From Streptomyces misionensis (GTDB taxonomy: Bacteria > Actinomycetota > Actinomycetes > Streptomycetales > Streptomycetaceae), in NCBI RefSeq assembly GCF_007896895.1, contig NZ_VOGW01000041.1, forward strand, positions 88,598 through 135,707: a DNA stretch of 47,110 bases. Direction: 5' to 3'. This document shows, piece by piece, positions 23,546 to 32,600 of this stretch. Made by a program: the position numbers and the translations under genes. The notes under the pieces were generated by a model. That model saw only the letters and a list, made by a program, of their open reading frames with translations. It was not told the origin of the DNA and did no database searches. How positions within the stretch are numbered: position 1 is the first letter of the stretch; the number at the start of each line of letters is the position of its first letter.

Positions 23546-24582
23546 TTGGCAAGCCCGAAGTCCCGGAGGCCGGCCGCGACCTTCTCGATCCCCTCGACCG
23601 TACGGATGGACGGGTTCATCGCCTGCCCGCTCAGCAGGACGTACCGTTTCTTCCTCACCGCGGTCAGACTGCGGGTGGCGGCGTTCGTCTCCAGGAAGCG
23701 GATCTTCACTTCGGCGGTCTCCGCGGTCTGCTGCTTGCGGGTCAGATCGCCGATCACGATCACATGGGGGTCACGGTCGGCGACCGTCTCCCAGTTGATC
23801 TGGGGCCATTCGTCATGGGTGTCGGCGAACGCGTTCTTCGCGCCGACCGCGCGGGTGATGGCGCCCGGGGCGCCGCAGCAGCCGGCGAGGTAGGGCGACT
23901 GGGAGTTGGCGAACCAGTACATCAGGGAGACACCGGAGGCGTTCAGCCCGTCGGTGGCCTTGCGCACCCGCTCCTTCAGCTCGCCGACGACTTTCTCGCC
24001 GCGCTCCTCGACGCCGAACGCGCGGGCCAGATCGCGTATCTCGCCGTAGACGGCGTCGAGGGTGAGCGGCTTGCCGCGCGATCCGTCGCCACCGCTGTCG
24101 TTGTCCTTGCCCGAGCAGTCGGACGGTGAGACGTAGGCGGGCACGCCGAGCTTGTCGAACTGCTCGCGGGTGGCGACCCCGCCCTTGCCGAGGGTGGAGA
24201 CGAACGAGGCGGTGACGAAGTCGGGTTCGGCGTCCAGGACCTTCTCGAAGGAGGGGTAGTTGTCGGCGAGGCGCGGCACGGACGCGTTGGCCTTCTCCAA
24301 GCCTTTCATCACCGGGTCGGTCCAGGTCGCCGTACCGGCCATGCGGTCGGCGAGGCCGAGGGAGAGGAGGATCTCCGTGGTGCCCTGGTCGAGGGAGACG
24401 GCTCGTTTCGGGGGCGCCTTCAGGGTGACCTTGTGGCCACAGTTGTCGAGGGTCACCGGATGGCCGGTGGCCGAGGTCTCCTGCGGCTTCGCGTCGTCGC
24501 CGGAGGAGCCGCAGGCGGTGAGCAGCAGGGCGGACGCGAGGACAAGCGCCGGGATGGGAGCGGGGGTGCGGAGCACGGGCAT
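23542..24582 (-). CDS. Substrate-binding lipoprotein of the B12/iron-complex type
   Basis: A 346-aa extracytoplasmic binding protein. Signal peptide with lipobox LTAC (Cys24). The mature part has the class III binding-protein pattern: VTLDNCGHKVTLKAPPKR, AVSLDQGTTEILLSLGLADRM (quoted in parts), DFVTASFV, and NPSIRTVEGIEKVA near the end. Between residues about 150 and 180 is a Gly/Ser/Asp-rich insertion (SGKDNDSGGDGSRG), and a Cys-Cys pair occurs in YLAGCCGAPG. The ATG has only a weak AAAGG close by; the leader carries a hairpin and a cobalamin aptamer, so translation or termination is likely controlled there. Corrinoid binding is inferred from the riboswitch. Confidence 0.92.
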   Translation of the reverse strand: MPVLRTPAPIPALVLASALLLTACGSSGDDAKPQETSATGHPVTLDNCGHKVTLKAPPKRAVSLDQGTTEILLSLGLADRMAGTATWTDPVMKGLEKANASVPRLADNYPSFEKVLDAEPDFVTASFVSTLGKGGVATREQFDKLGVPAYVSPSDCSGKDNDSGGDGSRGKPLTLDAVYGEIRDLARAFGVEERGEKVVGELKERVRKATDGLNASGVSLMYWFANSQSPYLAGCCGAPGAITRAVGAKNAFADTHDEWPQINWETVADRDPHVIVIGDLTRKQQTAETAEVKIRFLETNAATRSLTAVRKKRYVLLSGQAMNPSIRTVEGIEKVAAGLRDFGLAK

Positions 24583-24627
24583 GCCTTTGGGTCGGGGCTC
24601 GTACGCGGAGCCTGGCCTACGGACGTC

Positions 24628-24649
24628 CCTCCGCGCCGGGACGCGGAGG
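24628..24649 (-). promoter_or_regulatory. Expression-platform hairpin of the riboswitch
   Basis: CCTCCGCG-TCCCGG-CGCGGAGG (minus strand) is a perfect 8-bp stem directly after the aptamer and about 45 nt before the lipoprotein start. It can serve as the switch element. No T-run follows. Confidence 0.5.
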
Positions 24650-24790
24650 TGCCAGCAGGTCTTCGGACTCGGGTTCGCCCGGTCGGGGCGCCTTCCCGGT
24701 CTCCCAGTGGCGTTGTGCCCCGCCCGTCCCCCTCACCGCTGCGCGTCAGCTCCGGATTCGCACCGGATTCCCTGGCCTCGGATGTGGCTC
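24650..24790 (-). promoter_or_regulatory. Cobalamin (adenosylcobalamin-class) riboswitch
   Basis: The minus strand carries the conserved cobalamin aptamer core: CCAGGGAATCCGGTGCGAAT, followed by CCGGAGCTGACGCGCAGCGG and TGAGG, then ACTGGGAGACCGG and at the end AGTCCGAAGACCTGCTGGC. The GGAA..CCGGTG.GAA.TCCGG block and the closing 'GAAGACCTGC.GGC' block are both present at about the expected spacing. It lies upstream of the substrate-binding lipoprotein and should repress the transporter operon when cobalamin is plentiful. The boundaries are approximate. Confidence 0.92.
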
Positions 24791-24949
24791 GACTGGCCCA
24801 CTGAGGCTATCAAGCCCGTCGTACGGTCAGAGCGTGCGATCGGTCACGGGGTACGGCACGAACGTGCCGGTGTTCTGGTCGATCCGCAAGGGCTGACCGA
24901 GCGGCGGTGCGCCGCGCTGGGGGCAGTCGAGGCGTTCACCGACCCGGCA

Positions 24950-25624
24950 GCCCATGCCGATGGGGGTGGCGGCAGCGCTGGTGAGGTCGAGGCCGCGGCG
25001 GATCGCGGACCTCTACCCGGGCGAGGCGAAGACCGATGCCAGGGACGCCGCGGTGATCGCGGACGCGGCACGGACGATGCCGCACACCTTGCGCTCCCTG
25101 GAACCGACCGACGAGATCACCGCCGAACTCACCGTGCTCGTGGGCTTCGACCAGGACCTCGCCGCCGAGGCCACCCGCACCTCCGACCGGATACGCGGCC
25201 TGCTCACCCAGTTCCACCCCAGCCTGGAACGCGTCAGGTCCTGACGTCGCTGCCCGGCCTCGGCGTCAGGACCGCCGCAGTTCTCCTGGTCACCGTCGGC
25301 GACGGCACCAGCCTCCCCACCGCCGCCCACCTCGCCTCCTACGCCGGCCGCGCTCCGGTCACCAAGCAGTCGGGCACCTCGATCCACGGCGAACACGCGC
25401 CTAGAGGCGGCAACCGGCAGCTCAAACGCGCGATGCTCCTCTCCGCGTTCGCCACCCTGTACGACCCGGCCTCCCGCGGCTACTACGACCGCTGCCGGGC
25501 CCGCGGCAAGACCCACACGCAGGCCCTCCTCCGCCTGGCCCGGCAACGCATCAACGTTCTGTTCGCCATGCTCCGCGACGGAACCTTCTACGAATCACGC
25601 CTCCCCGAAGCGATCGCCGCATGA
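24950..25624 (+). mobile_element. IS110-family transposase, broken by deletion and frame change
   Basis: Two pieces of one transposase are visible. Piece one (about 24954-25241) includes YPGEAKTDARDAAVIADAAR and the DEITAEL and LLTQFHPSLERV blocks, the RuvC-like DEDD region with its catalytic 'eaKTDarDA'. Piece two (about 25235-25624, another frame) includes LTSLPGLGVRTAAVLL, SYAGRAPVTKQSGTS and the C-terminal LFAMLRDGTFYE, the part carrying the conserved serine. About 300 nt of middle sequence are missing, and the N-terminal beta strand with the first Asp is lost. Hence it is a pseudogene. It borders the polyketide island on the low-coordinate side. Confidence 0.85.
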
Positions 25625-25775
25625 CCAGCTCGGGCTTGACGAAGGACATAGAGGCACCCCCCTGCAACGAGCACGAGGTCACCACGTCGACGAACATCAA
25701 CGACAAGTCACCGGTATTGCACCTAGGCGCTTTCTCCCCATCTCCATCGGGGGTTGTCGGTGACGCGCTCGCGGA

Positions 25776-26660
25776 TCACGACCAAGCTCTGTTCCGGGGA
25801 TTGCCGAGTGGGCACTCGCCCGCATCCGAGCCAGGGCCGTTGACGGGGCACACCCACCCTCGTAGGGACGTGACGATGTCGGTGGTCAGCCGGGAGCTGA
25901 GGGCTTCGACGTTGTCGAGGGGGTAGGTGTGAGTGCCTGGAAAGAGGCGCGGGGTGGCCGGTTGGCCACTGATGTCGTTCCAGCCCGCCAACGCCTCCGG
26001 GGAGATGACGGGGTCGTCCGCGCCCCCGTAGAGGGCGAGTTGGGTGTCCAGCGGTGGGCCTTGGTGGGGCGGGAATTGCAGAGCGAGCAGAAGATCGGCG
26101 AGCATCGGAATCCACGTGTTGATCAGCGCTCTGGGGTCGTGGCCGGCGTGGTCGGGCAGGCGGCCGAAGAGCTTCTCGATTCCCTCTCGGCCGCCGAGCA
26201 GGACGTCCGGAGCCTTTGCGGTGAAGTCGGGGTGGTGGGGGGCGGCCATGGCGGACAGGGCGAGCAGGGTAGGCGGGCGATGCCCCTGCCTCATGACGCA
26301 TTTGACGGTCTCATAGGCGATGAGTGACCCCACGCTGTGACCGAACACGGCATAGGGGTGGCCGTTGTCGCCCTGTCGGATGCGTTCTGCGAGGAGTTGT
26401 CCGAGGCGGTGCGGGTCGGTGTGCACAGGCGTGCCGGTGGCGCGTCCGCGTCCGGGCAGCTGCAGGGCGTGCACACTGACGGTGGCCGGCAGGTAGGGGA
26501 TGAAGGCTTGGAAGTAGGGGGCGCTCATCCCTGCGGGCGGCATGCAGTAAAGGCGAAGGAGGTGTTCGTCGCCGGTAGCGGGGCGCAGGGCGACGAAGTC
26601 CGGTTGGTCCAAGGCGGTGTCGAGACGGACCGAACCGTCCGTCGGACCGGGGGCGTTCAT
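25776..26660 (-). CDS. Type II thioesterase (alpha/beta hydrolase) of the PKS cluster
   Basis: A 294-aa discrete thioesterase. Its ATG at 26660 overlaps the PKS stop (ATGA), so the two are translated together. Family pattern: RLYCMPPAGMSAPYFQAF (36-53), LQLPGRGRA, and the nucleophile GHSVGS with Ser109. The acid is in YGGADDPV (Asp215 or Asp216). The usual 'GGHFYL' histidine motif appears as PGTHTYPLD (His244). The triad therefore seems complete. Such enzymes edit misacylated ACPs; because the PKS has no C-terminal thioesterase, this protein may also release the chain. The C-terminal 30 residues are an unstructured tail. Confidence 0.9.
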   Translation of the reverse strand: MNAPGPTDGSVRLDTALDQPDFVALRPATGDEHLLRLYCMPPAGMSAPYFQAFIPYLPATVSVHALQLPGRGRATGTPVHTDPHRLGQLLAERIRQGDNGHPYAVFGHSVGSLIAYETVKCVMRQGHRPPTLLALSAMAAPHHPDFTAKAPDVLLGGREGIEKLFGRLPDHAGHDPRALINTWIPMLADLLLALQFPPHQGPPLDTQLALYGGADDPVISPEALAGWNDISGQPATPRLFPGTHTYPLDNVEALSSRLTTDIVTSLRGWVCPVNGPGSDAGECPLGNPRNRAWS

Positions 26661-29600
26661 GCGTGTTCACTCCGCTCTGGGACGGCGACCGTCTCGATAC
26701 GATCGGGGAAAGCCGGCTGCCGGATACGTTGCAGGGCTCGCTTGGCGATGTCGGGGAGGTGGGCGGCGCCCATCAGTTCCAGAGTGGGAATGTCGCAGCC
26801 GAGGTGTTGGCGCAGCGCCGTGGAGAGTTCCAGGAACATCAGGGAGTCGAAGCCGAGCAGGTCCAGACGGCAGGTGCGGTCGAGGCGGTCCACGGGGGTG
26901 TGCAGGACCGCGGCGGCGAGCTCCGCGATCTTGTCCTCGATCAGGACGACGGCCTCCCCGTCGCTCATTGTGGCCACTTCACCGCACAAGGTGGTGAGAC
27001 TGTCGGTGCTTTCATGCCGCTGTCGGAGCAGTGCGCCGGTCCTGGGAGCCTTAAGACGGGGCAGGACGCGGCTGATGCTGTCCCAGTCGAAGCGGCCCAC
27101 CGCAACCACGGGCCCCGTTCGCGTGTCGAGCAGCCGGTCGAGCGCGATGAGCGCGTCGGTGGCGGTGACGGGAGCCATGCCGTAGGAGGCCATCTCGTCG
27201 ATGCGTCCGGTCCGGTGGACGTAACCGGCGTCTGCGATGACACCCCATTGGACGGCGAGGCCGGGGCTGCCGCATCGGTGCCGGGCTCGGATCAGCGCCT
27301 CCATCGCGGCGTTGGCGGCGACGTAGGGGGCTTGCTGAATGTTGCCGTCGAGGGCGGCCACTGAACTGTAGGCGACGAAGAAGTCCGGATCGTGTTCCCC
27401 GGCGAGGGCGTCGAGTGCGTGAAGTCCGGTGATCTTGGGTGCGAGGACGGTTTCCATCTGGATGTCGGTGAAGTCGGCCAAAGGAGCGTCGGCGAGGACC
27501 ATGGCGGCGTGCACGACACCGCCCAGGCGCCGTTCCCGCAGAGCGGTGCGCACGGGATCGAGGGCGCCGGGCCGGGTGATGTCGGCGCAGTGCACGGTGA
27601 CCTCGGCTCCCGCGGCGCGCAGTTCGTCAAGCAGTTTCGCGGCGCCGGGCGTCCGGTTCCCTCGGCGTCCGACGAGATGGAGGTGACGGGCGCCGCGTGC
27701 GGCGAAGTGGCGGGCCGTGGCGGCCCCGTATCCTGCGAGGCCACCGGTGATGACGTAAGCGGCGTCGGCGTCGAATGCGCTCGTGGGCTCGGAGCGGACC
27801 ACCGGCGGTGGGGCGTCGAAGCTGATGACGATCTTCCCGATGTGCCGGCCGCTGTTCAGCAGACCGAAGGCCTCGCCGAAGCGGTGCGCGGGGAACGTGT
27901 GATGGGGCACCGGCCTCCAGTGGCCGGTGGTGACGGCTTCGGCCAACCTCGTGAAGTGGCGCCGCACCATAGGCGTTCGCCGATCGTGCAGGTCCAGCGT
28001 GTCCACTCCGAACACCGAGACGTTGCGGGCCGGCGGAGCAGCGGGCAGTGGATCGCCCCGCTCCATGTCGCGTCCGAGTTCGACGAAGCGCCCCTGCGGG
28101 GCGAGCAGGTGCAGGCTGCGCAGGCGGGCCTCGCCGGGCAGGGAGTTGAGGACGACATCGACGCCGTGGCCGTCAGTCAGGTCTGCGATCTGCTCGGCGA
28201 AGTCCAGGGTGCGCGAGTCCAGCACGTGCTCGACGCCCAGCAGGCGCAGCAGGCTCCGTTTGGCGGGTGTGCCGGCCGTGGCGATGACGCGCGCGCCGGC
28301 TCGCTGTGCGAGTTGCACGGCGGCCAACCCGACTCCCCCGGCGGCGGCGTGCACGAGGACGGTGTCGTCCTCGGTCAGGGCAGCACACTGCTGGAGGGCG
28401 TGGTGTGCGGTGAGGAACGCGGCGGGCAGTGTGGTCGCGGCGGTGAATTCCATGGTGTCGGGCAGCGGTATGACGTGATCGCTGTAAGCGAGGACATGGG
28501 AGGCCAGGGCGGTGTGGGCCATGGCCGCGACGCGGTCGCCCGGTACGAGATGGGTGACACCGGGGCCCACTGCGGTGACGGTGCCCGCGCAGTCCAGGCC
28601 GAGGCCGAGGAATCCGTGGCGCCGGGAGGCAGGCAGGGAACTGTCACCGGTTGCGGTCAGCAGGTCGTGGTGGTTCAGTGCCGCGGCCGCGGTACGGATG
28701 AGCACCTCGCCTTCGGACGGGTGCAGCGCGGTGGTGGCGCGCCAGGCGAAGACGGGATGTCGTCCGGCGGTTTCGACGTGCAGTGCGTAGTGGGGCTCGG
28801 ATGCGGCTGTGACCTCACCGGCGGGCAGTGGTACGACACGGGTGGCGAAGCGCCCATGCGGCGTGAGGACCACCTCGTCGTCGACGAGTTCCTCGGGATC
28901 GCCCGCTGCGGCTGCGCTGTCCTGCAGATGGTGCAGTTCGTGCAGGAGACGCTGAAATGTGTCGTCGTTGCCGGGTTCGGTCAGGGCGATACGACGTACG
29001 TTCAGTGAAGGGTGTTCGTTCGCCAGGCTTCGCGCGGCGCCCCACAGGGGTGCGCCATGGAGTGAGGGTGGCGGAGTGGGTGGCCGCTGACTGTCGGCGT
29101 CGACGATCCAGACGCGCAGGCTCCCTGCGTGGGACCGCGCACTCCGGCTCCAGGCGCGGGTGAGATCACGCAGCGCGGCAAGCTGCCGTACACCGTGGTC
29201 GGTGCGTTGCTGTGGACCCGTTCCGTCGGCTGGTTCGGCGAGTAGGATCACGTCGCTCACCAGTCGGGGTGCCTGGGTTCCGTCTGCCGCACCGGCCAGT
29301 TCGCGGGTCCAGGAGGCCGCACCGCTTGCCCCCGCGATGTGGTGGACGCCGCCGTGAGGGCATTCGGCGAGCAGCGCTCGGGTCAGCCGCTGCGCCAGCG
29401 CGGTGGGGTCGTCGGCGGTAGGTGTGCTCACCAGCCAGGACCGCTGCGTCACGTCGCCGGTCTTCGTCGCAGCGGCGGACGACCGCCGCACGTCCGATTC
29501 CCCGGGAGAAATACGGTCCGTTGCCTTGTCGGGGACGGCGTGGGCGCCGCGCTCCGCGACGATGAGGGACACGTACGGCCGGTCCGCCGCGGTGTCGTCA

Positions 29601-32600
29601 TATTGCCCGGTGCTCGTGAAGCCGCAGTCGGCGAGGAGGTCGGGCCAACGGTCGTAGGGCACCAGCGGGCCGTCTGGCCGGGCACCCTGGTCGGTGGAGA
29701 GCCAGAAGGAGTCCAGCAGACCGAACACCGGTGCCAGAAGTTCCACGCTGTGGGTCTCCAGGGCGATCAGGTGGCCGCCGTCGGCGAGCAAGGTGGCCAT
29801 GCCGCGCAAGGCGCGGGAGATGTCGCTCGTGGCGTGCAGGATGTTCGCGGCGATGACGAGGTCGTAGGCACCTGGCTCGAAGCCTTGGGCCACGGGGTCG
29901 CTTCCTGCGTCCAGGACCTGGTGGACGAGGAAGTCATAGTGGTGGAAGCGCTTCTTGGCGGCCGGGAAGAACGCGGGTGACACGTCCGTGAAGGTGTAGT
30001 GGACCCGCTCGGGCGGCAGGTGCGGCAGCAGGGCAGCGGTGGTGGCGCCGGTGCCCGCACCGACCTCGAGGATACGCAGCGGCCGGTCGGCGGGCCAGCC
30101 GTCGACGACGTTGCGTATCCAGCCGACGAGCGCATGGGTGTGCGGGGCGAAGAAGGTGCTGGCCTCGTAGAACCGCTGGACGAGGTTGTCGGAGTCGGAG
30201 AAGAGGAGCTCCAGAGGATCGACGTCACCGGCGAGGACATCGGCGAGGCGGCGCCCGCACACACCGTAGGTGAGTATGGTGACGGACTGACCGGGAAAGT
30301 CCCCGAGCAGACGGCTGAACAGTTCCTCGGGGCGTGGCGCGGCCGGGATGCTCCAGGCGCCGGCCCCGGTGACGGTGAGGGCGCCGTGGCTGACGGCCTG
30401 CGGCAGCAGGACGTCGAGAAGCTTCGCATGCTTGGCCTTGACTCCTGCGTCGATGAGGTCGGCGAGGCCGAACGAGGCGTGCTTCACAGCCGGGAGCAAA
30501 TGGCGCACGGCCTGGGCCGTGAAGTGGGCGCAGACTTCGAGCAGACGCGGCTGGAGTGCGTCGCTGACCTGATGCAGCCGGCCCAGATGGGCGTCCTTCT
30601 GCCTCCTGACCAGTTCCGGCAGGGACCGCGCGGCAGGCAGTGGGCTCCGGCCAGGCTCAGGTTGGCCCGGCAGGGGGGCGGCGCGCAGAACCTCGGTCAG
30701 GCTGTCCTGCTCGTCGACGGGCACGGTTTCGAAGCGTCGCAGCTCGCAGCCGAGCAGTTCCATGCACACGTCACCGTTGTCGTCACACACGGCGATGTCC
30801 CACAGGGCGTCGGGGCCGGTGGCACGGGTGACGTGGGTGAAGCCGGACAAGGGCACGGCCTGCCAGCTGCGGATGGTGGTGATGCGGGCGGGCAGGAACG
30901 GGGCGGGTCGGTCCGCGGTGAACACCAGCGGCAGGCAGGTCTGCAGGGCGCCGTCCACCAGCGTGGGGTGGGCGATGACTCCGGGCTCGGGCTGGACCGG
31001 CGCGGTGAACTCGTAGCGTCCCAAGGCTTCGTCCTGCCCGGTGTGCAGCTGTGTGACGGTCCGAAACGCCGGCCCGTAGTCGAGACCGGCCCGATGGGCG
31101 GCCGCGTAGTGCTCGAGGGCCCGATACTCGTTCCGCAGGCGGCGTTTCAGAGCGGCGATGTCCACGCGGGGCCGCTGTGGGCGCAGCAGTCTCCGCACGT
31201 CGGCGCGGGCGTGCTCGATCCAGTCCTGTTCACCCGTGCGGCTTCGGATGACGAGCCGGCCGTCCTGGGCAAGGCCGGTGGCCAGTTGGACGTCGTCCCC
31301 GTCCGCTGGGCCCGCCGAGTCGGCGCTCCAGTCGAGGGTCAGGGCTCGGCCGATGGACAGGCCGGTGATTTCGAGTGGTTCGTCATGTCGGCTCCGTGCG
31401 GCGGCCAGGGCCATTTCCACGAAGCCTGCGGCGGGCCAGACGACAGCGTCCGTGACCCGATGGTCCTCCATCCAAGCCAGCCGGTCGGCGTCCAGACGGT
31501 TCAGCCATGCTGCTTCCGGCCCGGCTTGGCGAGGTCCGAGAAGAGGGTGGGCGCCGGCGGTGTCCTCGCCGGGGGCGTCTTCCCTCCACCAGGACGCGTC
31601 GCCGTTCCAGTGCCGCTCGCGCTGCCACGCCACGGGCGGCAGGTCGGCCACCGCGCCGGGGCGGGGAAAGTAGCTGTCCCAGTCCACCGCTGCCCCGGCG
31701 GCGAGTACGCGCAGAACGGTCTGCTGCAGCGCGTCCACAGTGGCGAACGTCCGGGACAGCGTGGGCACGATCACGCCGGGTTCGGAAGCGCCGGCGGTGG
31801 CACGTCGCAGATAGGCGGTCAGCACGGGGTGGGGGCCGATCTCGACCAGGACGTCGCAGGCGGCGTCCCCGGTTGCCAATGCGGTGGCGGCCTGGTGGAA
31901 ACGGACGGGGCGGCGGATATTGTCCCACCAGTACTCGGCGTCCAGGTCGTCCCCTGACGCGGCGCGGCCGGTCACCGTGGAGATCATCGGAATGCGGAAG
32001 GACCCGGGGGCGAGGGATTTCAGTGCGCGGGCCAGCTGGCCCCGCACGGGGTCCATGGCGCTCGTGTGGAAGGCGTAGTCGAGACGCAGGTCACGGAAGA
32101 AGACGCCGTCGGAATCCAGTGCGGTGCCAAGGGATGCAAGGTCCTCGTGCGAGCCGGCGAGGGTCACGTCCTGGTCGGAGTTGATCGCGGCGATCTCCAC
32201 CCGGTCGTGCAGCTGAGCCTGTTCGAGGTGTTCCCTGGCGGCCTGTTCGCTCAGGCCCACCGCGGCCATGCCGCCCGAACCCGCGGTGGCGGCCTGTGCG
32301 AGGCTGCGGGCGGCGATGACGAGGCAGGCTTGGGCCCGGGTGAGGCCACCCGCACAGTACGCGGCGGCCACTTCCCCGACGCTGTGTCCCATGACGGCGT
32401 GCGGCTCGACGCCCCGGGCGGACAAGGCGGCGACCAGGCCCGCCTGGACGGCGAACAGCGTCGGCTGCGCGACTTCCGTACGGTCCCAGCGGGAGGCATC
32501 GGCGCAGGCCAGCTCGTCGCGCACTTTCCAGCCGAGCAGGGGCTCGAGTTCGTCGCTGACGGCTTGGACTTCGGCGGTGAACGCGGGTTCCCTATCGAGG

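Noticed and set aside
25621..25926. Short + strand frame after the IS110 relic
   Set aside because: Overlaps the thioesterase gene end and has no supported start; more likely the element's trailing end plus antisense.
27392..29008. 538-codon + strand frame inside the PKS
   Set aside because: Antisense to the ER and KR domains, which are clearly coding on the minus strand.
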